From: Bacteroidales bacterium
GTDB lineage: Bacteria; Bacteroidota; Bacteroidia; Bacteroidales; TTA-H9
Reading direction: 5' to 3'
Assembly: GCA_030656615.1 (NCBI GenBank)
Contig: JAUSOY010000058.1
Location: 1 to 64,000 of the forward strand
DNA: 64,000 nt
The position numbers and the translations under genes are program-made. Below the pieces are notes generated by a model. That model saw nothing but the letters and a program-made list of their open reading frames with translations. It was not told the DNA's origin and did not search any database. Below, piece after piece: positions 25,322 through 34,797 of this stretch (within the stretch, counting starts at the first letter, position 1; every line of letters begins with the position of its first letter).

Positions 25322-25350
25322 CAAAGGTATAATATCTGTTTAAATCACAA
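25322..25350 (-). promoter_or_regulatory. promoter of the serA operon
   Basis: On the minus strand, TTG (25350-25348), 18 bases, then TACCTTTG (25329-25322). This matches the Bacteroidota consensus at both elements. It predicts a start near 25318 and a leader of about 35 nt. Confidence 0.7.
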
Positions 25351-25360
25351 GGGAAAATAT

Positions 25361-28300
25361 TTAGCGAATTACGGTTATAATTCCTTTATATAATCTTCCA
25401 TTCCCAAGACTTAGCAAATAATAATATACCCCGTCCGATACTTTTTCGCCAGCACTATTTCTTCCGTCCCACTGATTCATATATCCGGTGTATCGTATCA
25501 ATTCATTTCCCCAGCGGTTAAATATAATTAATTCATTTTGCGGATAATATTCGATGTTGACGATAACGAAATAGTCATTATAACCATCGGAGTTGGGTGT
25601 GATGACATTCGGAATGAAAAGTTCACAATCTTTTTCAAGAATACGGGTTGAGTCCTTTGTCAGACAGCCTTCTGCATCGGTAAGTGTTGCAAGATATAAA
25701 CCGGATGTAAGATTGTTGATGGATAATCCCATCCAGCCAATATTCCAACTACAATTGAAAGGTGGTGTGCCTCCATCCACTTCAAGGATGATAAATCCAT
25801 CTGTGAAACCCTGGCAAACTTCTTCCGAATACTCTTTTGTAATAATAACTGAATCGGGCTGTGATAAGGAGAATGATTTTTCGAGCCGGCAATTGTTTTT
25901 ATCAGTAATGATGCATGAATAAATTCCGGCTTTGAGGTAATATAATGATGTTTCGTGTTGACCATTATTCCATATTATTTGATAGGGAGGAGTCCCTCCT
26001 TCTATGGAACCGGTAATGCTTCCCAGGTTCGAACCAAAACAGGGTGGTTCATTCAATAATGGAGCAAAATCCAACACAGGAGGAGCCGTAATGATGAAAC
26101 TAAGGTCTTTAATACATCCTGCTGCATCAGTCATTTGAAGATTGTACGGGCCTGCTGATAGATTATTTAAATTGGCGGTGGTTTCACCATCGCTCCACAG
26201 GTATTGATAGGGCGCTAATCCACCATAGAACTGAAGTTTAATAGATCCTTCCGGCACCCCGCCTCCACATTTTTGATTTGATACCTCCGATTCCCAGGTA
26301 ATGCCGGGATAGTCTATCAGATTTATGCTGGCCTGACGGATGCATCCAAAAGCATCATTGACAGTTAGTTGATAGTTTCCGGCTGGTATTTCGCTCAGGT
26401 TTTGGGTCAATGAAACATTATTCCACAGGAATCCATATGGCGACTGTCCTCCAGTGATGATGCTTTGAATTTCACCATCCAACGAACCTGCACAAGTGGG
26501 ATTTTTAGGAATCAGCTGTATATGAAGACTGTCAGCAGCCTCAAGAACATTAAATGATAAGGTTGTATCGCAATTGTGATTATCAGATATTGTTAATGTA
26601 TATATTCCGGGTCCTAATCCGCTGATAGAAGACAGATTGCTTCCTGTTGACCATTCATATATATATGGTGGGCTGCCACCTTCTACAATGACTTGAATAT
26701 TTGCATCCTGATAACTCTTGCAACTTACATGGTTTAATATACTCTCAATATTGAATGCCGGAGGTGATTCCAGCATAAAAATACTATCAACACTACAGTT
26801 ATTTGCATCTATAACATTTACAGCGTATTGTCCGCTACTGAGTCCTGTCAGCATAGAGCCAGTATTTCCATTATTCCAGAGAATGGAATAGGGTGGCACT
26901 CCTCCACTTATCTGAAGTTCTATACTTCCATTGTTTGAATTATGGCAAATAAGAGGAGTAATTACGGGGTTGATGAGTAGGGCAGGGGGTTGACTAATGC
27001 TTATCGTAAATGTTGTATCGCAACCCGATATATCGATTAGTTGGGCGGTATAATCGCCAGCCTGGAGATTGTGGATGTTGTTTCCGGTCATTCCATTCGA
27101 CCAATATATACTATAAGGTGGATTCCCTCCCGAAATGATCAATGAAATTCTTCCGGTGGCAAATCCGTAACAAAGAACATCCGTCTTGTATGTGCCCATA
27201 ACAAATGGTGGTGGATTCGTAAGGGTAAATGAAAAGGATGTGTCACAGTGATTATTATCCGTTATTGTCAGATGATAAACCCCGGCTGGAATGGCATTCA
27301 GATTTTGTGAAGTAGATCCATTCGACCATTGGAAGGTATAAGGCGGAAGCCCACCACTGACCTGAACATGGATATAGCCTGTAGAATCACCAAAACAATT
27401 GGGGTTCTGAATTACAGTTACAGCCTGTAATGGTGGTTTGCTTTGTATTTCGAATGATAATAAGGTATCGCATCCTCCAAGGTCTTGTACATAAACCTGA
27501 TAATTTCCAGGGCATAGTTTGGAAATACTTCTGCCCGAATCGCCGGTACTCCACTGAATGGTATATGGTAAAATGCCATTCATAATATTAAGTGCTGCCG
27601 ACCCGGTACATCGCCCATAACAAGCGGGATGCGATAGTCGCAGGAGCACATGAAATAAATCGGCTTGTATCCACAGACTATCAGAAGCCACGCAACCGTC
27701 AGCCGATTTTGTTTTAAGGACCAACCAGAATGAAGTATCGGGTTGTATGATTACCGTTTGGTATGTTGTGCTTCCAAGGATCATCGAAGCGGGAGACCAT
27801 AAGTATTCAAGATTATGAGGCGGGAAAATGGAGATGGCATGAACATGAGCCGTATCTCCTTTGCATATGATTCCAGGATTAGTAATATACATTTCGAGGT
27901 TAGTAATCTGAATGCTGACAGAATCTGTGATAATGCATCCAAATGAACTGATTACTTTCAGGTAATACGTATAACTCCCATTGCCTGCACTGACGTTTAT
28001 CAGACTGTCGGAAGGATAATTATTTAATGTATCTGAAAATGCAGGATTACTCGACCATAAAAAAGATGAGTTGGGTGAAGTGGAGGCTCCGGTCAAAGTG
28101 ACGGGTGAAGAACAATAAACCGTGTCAGTTCCTGCAGTTGCTGAAAAACTGGCCACCTCAACAAGTTGAAGAAATGTATCCTGGCAGGCAGCGGTTTGCA
28201 TATAACAGGTATAAAGCGTGCTTGAAGCAGGATTTGCCATAGGATTTTGTATGGTACTGCTATTGAGGCCAGTGGAAGGAACCCAGTTAAAGGTAGCATT

Positions 28301-30970
28301 GCTGGGCGCAATTCCTGTCCAGCCGATGCTGATGGGCGTGTTATTGCATTTTTGAATACTGTCGAGCCACAGGGTTGAATCGGAACCGATGGAGAGTGTT
28401 CGGTAGGTTGTATCAGATAAATTGCAACTTCCGGGTAAATAGGATATTAATTGTATTGTATATGTTCCCGGCGATTGATATATATGAGTAGGATTTAATG
28501 ATGTAGAAGTGTTTAAACTACCGGATGATGGGTCATCAAAATCCCACAGATAGGAAGTGCCACGGCTGAGGTTCTGGAATTGGACGGAATAAGGAGCGCA
28601 TCCATCGGAAGGTTGAATAAAAGAAGCCAGGGCAAAATCGGATTTCAAGCTCATTTTGAATATGGCGTTGTTGCAATTACTCGAGGCATTTACATTGGAC
28701 CAGGCTCCTGGATTGGGCTGGGTGGGAAACTGTTGACATCCTCCGCAGGAGGCACAAACCGATTGAATAATATTACCGGATGGGTCGAATCGAGAGGTTC
28801 CTCCATCCACATGATCGTGGCCTGAATAACTACACCCGGTATAATACCGTTCGCCAAAAAAAGTAGCGTATTCGAGGTGGCTGGCATCCTGGCCAAATAC
28901 CGCTACGTAAAAATCCTGTCCATCGGTCAGTGGTTGAATAGCATCGGGGGTTAGTGGCATATTGACAGTTCCAAATACAGAGCCCCAGGGATAAGAAACA
29001 CCGCCTGAAATGCTGTTTCCCCAAATTCTGCCCCAACCAGATACATATATTCTTTTACACTTATCAACCATAAATGCTGTTGGAGAAATATTGGGTTTTC
29101 CATTACTGGTACCAAATACGGTACTCCAGTTCAAGGTTTGGAGATTGTATGGAAGCCGTGCAATAAATTGTCCGCTGTTGGGCTGTCCATAGGTGGCATT
29201 AATCATCAAACTGCTTCCTGCTGCCTTTGTTTGCCCATATACATAGACGCTGCCTTTTTTGTCGGTTCGCATAAAAAAGCATTGGTCGTATGAAGATGAA
29301 CCAAAATATGTTGATGAAATTATTTGTTGGCCGTTTTCACTTATGTGGCTGATAAATCCATCAGCACTTCCTCCTTGATAATTGGTTTTGTAGGCTGACG
29401 GACTTACCGGGAAATTTGAACTTAATGTGCCGCCACTGCAATATATCTGATTGTTTTCGTCGACATCCACCGAATAAATGGCATCATCGGAGTTGCCTCC
29501 CAGATATGAAGACCATAACAGCGTACTGAGTTGTGGGTTTAATTTAAAAAGAACTCCATCCTGTTGACCCTTTCGGGTATTCTGAAAAGGATTTTGTAAA
29601 GGGAAATCACTCGAAAAACTCGTACTGCCGATAATAATGTTATCGTTTTCGTCTATCGTTATTTCTCCTCTTGCTCCATCACCATAATTGAAATACAACG
29701 AATCATTTCCAATGGTATTGAATGCATTGTATCTTGAGCGATAATGCAGGCCATCATTTCCACTTCCTCCGATGAACGTGGAATACTTTAACTGGGTACC
29801 TGAAGAAGAAAGACAAGAAACGAAAATGTCTGAACCTAAAGGGAAATTGGTTCCAAATCCATATGATATGGAAGGTCCACCATTAAAACTCTGATCGTAA
29901 GCAGCGTTGGTAACCGGGAAATTGGCAGAACCGGTACTGCCAAAAACCAGTAAATCACCTGCCTGATTTACAATCAGGCTATGAGGTAAATCGGCATAGG
30001 TACCACCCAGATAGGTTGCAAATAATCGTTGGGTTCCCGATGGATTGTATTTTATAATTCCAATATCACAATTGCCCCCAAAAGTAGTTTGATAAGCACC
30101 AAGGCTAACCGGGTAAAGCGAACCAAATACAATGCCTCCCGAATAAACATTTCCTTCAGAATCGAATGTGCCGGTGAATCCCCAATTGTCGGAGGATGAT
30201 CCGGAATACGTCGAAAATATTAAAGAGGGATCGATGTATAAGGTATCTTCGGAGGAATAATTTTGTATATCGAAACTGACGATGTTATTTTTTACAGAAA
30301 ACTGGACTAAAGGGTTTGATAATAAGGAGCTCCCGCCCCTCCAAACTTTTGGAATATCCTCTTCAAGGGATGCAAAATCGCAGGGGATAATTAGTTTTTT
30401 ATCCTTTATTGTTAGCTTTTTAATGCCTTCATATTGCATTTTGATTAATGATGGGTTTGCGCCCGGAAGAATGATGATATCGTACTTTAATCCATCTTCG
30501 CCGGACGAAAAACGAATGTCAATTCCAGGGTAAATATCGCTTAACCGGACTTCATCATACTTTTTTACTCCTGATTTCCAGTTTGATGGATTATCAGAAT
30601 TATAATAATTAATATAATCGTCGGATGCGCCTTTTTTGGCAATCTGAGGCTCCTGGCTATTTAGAAATTTGATTTTGTAAGCCAGGCCTTTTATTTGAAA
30701 TGGAGATTGTTGATAGTTTCCCGGATTTTGCTTTATCTCGCTCAAAGGATTCTGACATATATTTACCGTAATTCCGTCATTTTCGATAAAAATCCCGGTC
30801 TGACTGTTGACGTCAGCTTTAAAAAGAATCTGTGATGGCCATTGGCCAATATTTTCTATGTATTCAATAGAATGATGATGGTCCTGCGCTTTAATAATAA
30901 GTGAAGGCAAACCCATCAGAAGAATGCAAAGGATTATGTTTTTATATTGATTGATAATCAGAGACCTCAT
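25361..30970 (-). CDS. giant T9SS-secreted protein with SprB repeats
   Basis: This 1869-residue secreted protein has a signal peptide (about 1-29). A DUF7948-like N-terminal domain (YIENIGQWPSQILFKADV, about 35-245) is followed by SBBP-type beta-propeller repeats (about 250-760), a PKD domain around residues 783-860 (YLWDFDDP), an Ig-like region, and nine tandem SprB repeats (about 1107-1782). The last 87 residues (LFIPNVITPNSDGYNDYF, then NRWGNELIRYTG, WDGRNSAGEKVSDGVYYY) form a type B T9SS C-terminal signal, also called gliding-motility-associated C-terminal. It is exported through T9SS and probably displayed at or released from the cell surface as an adhesin or binding protein. Gliding by this organism cannot be concluded. 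No partner gene adjoins it. Confidence 0.92.
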   Translation of the reverse strand: MRSLIINQYKNIILCILLMGLPSLIIKAQDHHHSIEYIENIGQWPSQILFKADVNSQTGIFIENDGITVNICQNPLSEIKQNPGNYQQSPFQIKGLAYKIKFLNSQEPQIAKKGASDDYINYYNSDNPSNWKSGVKKYDEVRLSDIYPGIDIRFSSGEDGLKYDIIILPGANPSLIKMQYEGIKKLTIKDKKLIIPCDFASLEEDIPKVWRGGSSLLSNPLVQFSVKNNIVSFDIQNYSSEDTLYIDPSLIFSTYSGSSSDNWGFTGTFDSEGNVYSGGIVFGSLYPVSLGAYQTTFGGNCDIGIIKYNPSGTQRLFATYLGGTYADLPHSLIVNQAGDLLVFGSTGSANFPVTNAAYDQSFNGGPSISYGFGTNFPLGSDIFVSCLSSSGTQLKYSTFIGGSGNDGLHYRSRYNAFNTIGNDSLYFNYGDGARGEITIDENDNIIIGSTSFSSDFPLQNPFQNTRKGQQDGVLFKLNPQLSTLLWSSYLGGNSDDAIYSVDVDENNQIYCSGGTLSSNFPVSPSAYKTNYQGGSADGFISHISENGQQIISSTYFGSSSYDQCFFMRTDKKGSVYVYGQTKAAGSSLMINATYGQPNSGQFIARLPYNLQTLNWSTVFGTSNGKPNISPTAFMVDKCKRIYVSGWGRIWGNSISGGVSYPWGSVFGTVNMPLTPDAIQPLTDGQDFYVAVFGQDASHLEYATFFGERYYTGCSYSGHDHVDGGTSRFDPSGNIIQSVCASCGGCQQFPTQPNPGAWSNVNASSNCNNAIFKMSLKSDFALASFIQPSDGCAPYSVQFQNLSRGTSYLWDFDDPSSGSLNTSTSLNPTHIYQSPGTYTIQLISYLPGSCNLSDTTYRTLSIGSDSTLWLDSIQKCNNTPISIGWTGIAPSNATFNWVPSTGLNSSTIQNPMANPASSTLYTCYMQTAACQDTFLQLVEVASFSATAGTDTVYCSSPVTLTGASTSPNSSFLWSSNPAFSDTLNNYPSDSLINVSAGNGSYTYYLKVISSFGCIITDSVSIQITNLEMYITNPGIICKGDTAHVHAISIFPPHNLEYLWSPASMILGSTTYQTVIIQPDTSFWLVLKTKSADGCVASDSLWIQADLFHVLLRLSHPACYGRCTGSAALNIMNGILPYTIQWSTGDSGRSISKLCPGNYQVYVQDLGGCDTLLSFEIQSKPPLQAVTVIQNPNCFGDSTGYIHVQVSGGLPPYTFQWSNGSTSQNLNAIPAGVYHLTITDNNHCDTSFSFTLTNPPPFVMGTYKTDVLCYGFATGRISLIISGGNPPYSIYWSNGMTGNNIHNLQAGDYTAQLIDISGCDTTFTISISQPPALLINPVITPLICHNSNNGSIELQISGGVPPYSILWNNGNTGSMLTGLSSGQYAVNVIDANNCSVDSIFMLESPPAFNIESILNHVSCKSYQDANIQVIVEGGSPPYIYEWSTGSNLSSISGLGPGIYTLTISDNHNCDTTLSFNVLEAADSLHIQLIPKNPTCAGSLDGEIQSIITGGQSPYGFLWNNVSLTQNLSEIPAGNYQLTVNDAFGCIRQASINLIDYPGITWESEVSNQKCGGGVPEGSIKLQFYGGLAPYQYLWSDGETTANLNNLSAGPYNLQMTDAAGCIKDLSFIITAPPVLDFAPLLNEPPCFGSNLGSITGSIEGGTPPYQIIWNNGQHETSLYYLKAGIYSCIITDKNNCRLEKSFSLSQPDSVIITKEYSEEVCQGFTDGFIILEVDGGTPPFNCSWNIGWMGLSINNLTSGLYLATLTDAEGCLTKDSTRILEKDCELFIPNVITPNSDGYNDYFVIVNIEYYPQNELIIFNRWGNELIRYTGYMNQWDGRNSAGEKVSDGVYYYLLSLGNGRLYKGIITVIR
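25627..27652 (-). repeat. nine tandem SprB-type repeats (about 225 bp each)
   Basis: The region encodes nine consecutive units of about 75 residues with the frame NPxCxGxxxGxIxxxxxGGxPPYxxxWxNG...LxAGxYxxxxxDxxxC. Units are divergent in sequence, with no near-identical copies by eye, so the array looks old and not recently expanded. Confidence 0.85.
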
Positions 30971-30976
30971 ACCAAC

Positions 30977-30984
30977 AAATATAC
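30977..30984 (-). promoter_or_regulatory. -7-like element at the start of the SprB-repeat gene
   Basis: The minus strand reads TATATTTG only seven bases before the annotated ATG at 30970. If real, the transcript would be nearly leaderless or translation would start further in. No -33 TTG is evident, so this may be chance. Confidence 0.25.
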
Positions 30985-31112
30985 TAAGAAATTATCGATT
31001 AAAATATGAGCTTATCTTGTTTCCTAAGTTGTTAAAATCCATGTTTTAAACGACTCATTATCAACAATTACATTATTAATATTCACTTAAAAGAAATTTC
31101 TTTTTTATCGTC

Positions 31113-31144
31113 TTGTAAAATGCATAAATATTGTCATATCTTTG
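31113..31144 (+). promoter_or_regulatory. orphan plus-strand promoter
   Basis: TTG (31113-31115), 21 bases, then TATCTTTG (31137-31144). Both elements match the Bacteroidota consensus. No plus-strand protein gene lies downstream for over 20 kb. Confidence 0.6.
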
Positions 31145-31147
31145 CAT

Positions 31148-31245
31148 CGAAGAAAGAAATCATTTTATGATTTTTATTTTCATTGGTTTGTAAATTGTTT
31201 TTGGTTAAAGTTTGGAAAAACGGGAGGGGACTCCCGTTTTTCCTA
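31148..31245 (+). ncRNA. candidate small RNA of about 95 nt
   Basis: A consensus promoter (31113-31144) predicts a start near 31148, and a strong terminator hairpin ends near 31245. Between them there is no credible open frame; the only frame continues through the terminator. A small hairpin AAATCAT-TTT-ATGATTT occurs at 31157-31173. The terminator is symmetrical and may instead serve the histidine kinase gene on the other strand, so the RNA is a prediction. It does not resemble tmRNA, 6S or SRP RNA that I can recognise. Confidence 0.4.
31216..31241. terminator. bidirectional terminator
   Basis: AAAAACGGGAG and CTCCCGTTTTT form an 11-bp perfect stem over the tetraloop GGGA. It has T-runs on both strands, so it can end the plus-strand candidate small RNA and the minus-strand histidine kinase transcript (stop at 31301). 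Confidence 0.85.
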
Positions 31246-31300
31246 TTTTAGGCCGACTGGAATCCTAAAATTTCTGTTTCCCCGATTCAGTCAGGGTCTT

Positions 31301-34300
31301 TTATTTTACTTTAACGTATTGATTGATTACCTGAAATAAGGCATCACGGCGTATGGGTTTCGGAAGATAGTCGTCGCATCCTGATTCGAGTGCAAGCATT
31401 CGATCGCCTGACATGGCATAGGCTGTTTGGGCCACAATGGGAACCTTAAATCCTTCCGATTTAATAATTTTAGTTGCTTCCAGGCCGTCCATCAATGGCA
31501 TTTTAATATCCATTAATATTAAGTCTATATTTGGATTCTCCCTGACAATGCGAATGGCGTCCGAGCCATTTAGTGCAAATAATAATTTAGCATTGGTTGG
31601 TTTGAGCATACTTTCAAGGAGCAAATAATTGGAAGGTTCATCTTCTGCGATAAGTATACATATACTACTCCAATCATTATTATCTTTATCTAATGGAAGT
31701 ACATCTTCGGGTTCCGGGATTGAAGGAACGGTGAATCGGATTGTAAAAGTGGTGCCTTCATTTACTTTGGACTCAAAATTAATTTCACCATTCATTAATT
31801 CAATAAGTTTTTTTGAAATGGAGAGGCCAAGTCCTAAACCACCGTATTTACGGGTAGAGGTATCGTCTACTTGTCTGAACTTTTCAAAAATAATTTTTTG
31901 TTTTTCCGGTGGAATTCCAATGCCTGTGTCTTTTATAAACAATTCAGTAGTTTCTTTGTCTATCATGCGATACCCAAAAGTAATCCCACCTTCCTCTGTA
32001 AATTTGATTGAATTACGAAAAATGGCCATCATTACCTGGTTAAGCTTCGCTGTATCCGTCACCAGACAAACTCCTGGGTTTGATGGGTCAGGTTGATAAT
32101 CGATCAATAAATTGGGTTTATTGGATGACGCAATTTCGCCAATGAGCAGGTCATTCAATTCACGCATGAAGGAGTCGAGTTCAATACTTTCATTACTGAG
32201 GCTGATTTCCCCAGATTCGAGTACAGATGCATAAAACATATCATTGATAATCCCCAGCAGGTGATTGCCACTGTGATTAATAACTTTAACAAAATCAATG
32301 ATTTCTTCGGTGGAGTATGATTCATCTATCAGATTTGAAAACCCGATGATGGCATTTAGCGGGGTACGCAATTCGTGTGACATGGTAGCCAAAAAACTCG
32401 ATTTAAGCCGATCGCTTTCTTCGGCCCGTTCTTTTGCGAGTTTTAATTCGGCAGTGCTTTTCTGTCGGGCAACGATATTTAAAGATGCTTCCATTAATAA
32501 GCGGAGCTGGTGAACGTCTGCGGCATCATATCCGGAAGCTTTGTTATACAGGCACACCAAATTTGATCCCGATTCATCGATCGGAAAATTGACGCACATG
32601 ATTCGTGTTACACCTTCCAACGAATCGGCAAAGGCCAATTCACGAATTTGAGATTCGGTGTTGAGGATAAGTGGCTGATTGTTATTACTGATATGCTTAA
32701 GGATCGATTTTGTATTGTTTTTGTCACCATCCGTAAGTTTTTGATAAATTGTGAGAGCCCCAGGGCTTAAAAATAAGGGTTTAATCTCTTTAAAATTATT
32801 GTTAAGTGAAATCATCATGCCGTCTACACTTCCTGTAATATCAATGGCAGCAGTGATAGCTAATTGGTTGAGGTTTTCAATATTCTCATGCTGAGATTGA
32901 GCAATACTTAATAAAGTTTCGAGACGGGCAGCATTTTTGAGAATAATTTCCTTTGCTTGTTTTTGTTGTGTAATATCGCGGTATATACCGTATACGGCCT
33001 TTTGTTCACCATCAATGAAAACGGGTTTTCCGATAATGGCAACATCGATTAATTTTCCGGATTTTGTCCGGCGCCTGGTTTCTAAATCAATTACCTTCCC
33101 TTCAATCACTGCATTTGTTGCTTCTGAACCTTCTCCGGATAGGATATCCGGGACAATTAAATTATTGATAAATATACCAAGGTATTCGTCGGGTTCATAT
33201 TCAAAAAGTTCCGTGAATTTTTTATTCGCGTTAAGGATGCGATCCTTTAAATCAAGAATTGCAATGGCGTAAGGTGCGAAATCAAAAAGATATTCGAAGT
33301 ATTTATGCTGAATCCTCAGTTGTTCAAGGGCATTCACGCGATCAGATACATCGAGCCCTGTGCTTTGTATTTCTACTAAAGTTCCCGCATCATCAAATAA
33401 TCCACGATCGGTCCATTGGTGCCATACAATATGTCCATCCAATGTTTTGTCTTTATGTTCGTCAGTTTCTACCGGATTATCAACCGTTATCCGGTCAATT
33501 TTTTTCAATAGACGTTTTTTGCTATCGTCAGGTATCCAATCGTAAAAATTTTTCCCTAAAATATCTCCTTCGGTTGTTCTGTAATATGTACAGTATGCTC
33601 TATTTACAAAGGTGATGGTACCGTCGGGTTTCCACCTTATTAAAAACTCTGTTTGATCTTCAAAAACCCGTTCAATATTTACCCGGGTATGATCAAGTTC
33701 CTGTTGTATTTTTTTACGTTCGGTCAAGTCGCGTACATTGGCGATTATAAGGTCCTTCTCTTGATTGGCTATACTCGCTAATATTTCTACTGGAATAAAT
33801 TGTCCATCCTTTTTTTTCCAGATTGTCTCTAATAAATATGGCGATTTGGTTCTTATTTGATTGATATTGTTTTTTGATACCTCAAGATTGCCATCGGCCC
33901 TAAATGATGTAATTTTCTTTCTTTTTAATTCATCAACAGAATAACCTAACAGTGTGGAAGCTTTATCGTTTGCTTCTAAAATCAGGCCGTCAAAATCGTG
34001 ATATATTATTGCATCATTGGAGAGTTTGAATAACATCCTGAACTTTTCTTCGCTTTCACTTAACTCAGAATTTAAGTCATCAAGTAAAGTAACTTCTGTA
34101 AATAAGGTAGAAAAGGTTTTATCTTTTTCGGGGAATGCTAATACATGAAATGTTTTGTTCAGGATTGATGAATATGATTGAAAATCGGCAACTTCACCGG
34201 TACTAATAACTTGTTCATATCGCTCTAACCAGTATTCTTCAATGCCCGGAATCAGGGTTTTAACATTTTTACCTACTGCATTTTTTAATCCCGTTAACTC

Positions 34301-34450
34301 TTCAAATATCGCATTGGTTTCAAGAAATGTATAATCAATTGCTTTTCCATCAGCATCATAAATCATTTGATGAAGCGCATATCCCATTTTAAACTTCCCA
34401 AAAACCTGAGAAATCAATGCGGATGAAAAGTTATCGCTTAGTATGCTCAT
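31301..34450 (-). CDS. soluble hybrid sensor histidine kinase with four PAS domains
   Basis: This 1049-residue protein has no transmembrane segment and so senses a cytoplasmic signal. Domains in order: an N-terminal PAS-like domain (about 15-125), PAS (135-255), PAS (258-380), PAS (385-495), a GAF-like region (about 510-650), HisKA with phospho-acceptor His692 in SHELRTPL, HATPase with GIGIPPEKQ and GLGLGLSISKKL (about 790-905), and a receiver domain with Asp981 in LMDIKMPLMDG. Phosphate would pass from His692 to Asp981 and then to an unknown Hpt or regulator; neither is encoded nearby. It has its own promoter at 34494-34523 and a terminator downstream, so it is a single-gene unit. The signal is unknown. 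Confidence 0.93.
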   Translation of the reverse strand: MSILSDNFSSALISQVFGKFKMGYALHQMIYDADGKAIDYTFLETNAIFEELTGLKNAVGKNVKTLIPGIEEYWLERYEQVISTGEVADFQSYSSILNKTFHVLAFPEKDKTFSTLFTEVTLLDDLNSELSESEEKFRMLFKLSNDAIIYHDFDGLILEANDKASTLLGYSVDELKRKKITSFRADGNLEVSKNNINQIRTKSPYLLETIWKKKDGQFIPVEILASIANQEKDLIIANVRDLTERKKIQQELDHTRVNIERVFEDQTEFLIRWKPDGTITFVNRAYCTYYRTTEGDILGKNFYDWIPDDSKKRLLKKIDRITVDNPVETDEHKDKTLDGHIVWHQWTDRGLFDDAGTLVEIQSTGLDVSDRVNALEQLRIQHKYFEYLFDFAPYAIAILDLKDRILNANKKFTELFEYEPDEYLGIFINNLIVPDILSGEGSEATNAVIEGKVIDLETRRRTKSGKLIDVAIIGKPVFIDGEQKAVYGIYRDITQQKQAKEIILKNAARLETLLSIAQSQHENIENLNQLAITAAIDITGSVDGMMISLNNNFKEIKPLFLSPGALTIYQKLTDGDKNNTKSILKHISNNNQPLILNTESQIRELAFADSLEGVTRIMCVNFPIDESGSNLVCLYNKASGYDAADVHQLRLLMEASLNIVARQKSTAELKLAKERAEESDRLKSSFLATMSHELRTPLNAIIGFSNLIDESYSTEEIIDFVKVINHSGNHLLGIINDMFYASVLESGEISLSNESIELDSFMRELNDLLIGEIASSNKPNLLIDYQPDPSNPGVCLVTDTAKLNQVMMAIFRNSIKFTEEGGITFGYRMIDKETTELFIKDTGIGIPPEKQKIIFEKFRQVDDTSTRKYGGLGLGLSISKKLIELMNGEINFESKVNEGTTFTIRFTVPSIPEPEDVLPLDKDNNDWSSICILIAEDEPSNYLLLESMLKPTNAKLLFALNGSDAIRIVRENPNIDLILMDIKMPLMDGLEATKIIKSEGFKVPIVAQTAYAMSGDRMLALESGCDDYLPKPIRRDALFQVINQYVKVK

Positions 34451-34493
34451 CGTAGTAATCGAATTTTATCCTCCATTGGTCTTTACATCTTTT

Positions 34494-34523
34494 CAAATGT
34501 ACATAGATTCATGATTAATTCAA
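34494..34523 (-). promoter_or_regulatory. promoter of the hybrid histidine kinase gene
   Basis: On the minus strand TTG (34523-34521), 19 bases, then TACATTTG (34501-34494). It predicts a leader of about 40 nt. The -33 TTG overlaps the palindrome CAAATATATTTG (34521-34532), which itself contains -7-like words on both strands. Confidence 0.6.
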
Positions 34524-34581
34524 ATATATTTGAAAAAAACAAAAACATACTTATTTGATGATAATGAATGTGTCGTGTATT

Positions 34582-34794
34582 CTATTTTATAATTTCTTCG
34601 CACTGATAACCTAATGTTTGAATAATGGTCTCAATTTCCCTGGCTGTTAGCGAGGTTTCTACCGTCAGGATTTTTTCATCGCTTTCAGTATCAACTTCCC
34701 AATGTTCAATTTCCAGACTTTTATTAAGCGCCGGACTTACTTTGGCAATGCATGAATTGCAATGAATGTTTGTTTTAAACAGGTGGTTAGCCAT
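34582..34794 (-). CDS. HMA-domain metal chaperone (CopZ-like)
   Basis: This 70-residue protein is a single heavy-metal-associated ferredoxin-like domain. The metal-binding loop is HCNSC near residues 11-15 (CxxC), followed by the helix IAKVSPALNK and a C-terminal GYQCEE. The family carries Cu(I), or less often another soft metal, to a P-type ATPase. It starts 3 bp after the stop of the copA-like gene and is surely cotranscribed, which supports copper delivery to that pump. The loop lacks the common GMT start and has IHCNSC, a mild variation. Confidence 0.85.
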   Translation of the reverse strand: MANHLFKTNIHCNSCIAKVSPALNKSLEIEHWEVDTESDEKILTVETSLTAREIETIIQTLGYQCEEIIK

Positions 34795-34797
34795 ATC

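Noticed and set aside
25627-27652. Tandem repeats as a CRISPR or satellite array
   Set aside because: The unit is about 225 bp, in frame and highly diverged, encoding SprB protein repeats.
31142-31339. 65-residue open frame on the plus strand downstream of the orphan promoter
   Set aside because: It runs through the strong terminator hairpin and overlaps the kinase stop, and its composition is unlike a protein.
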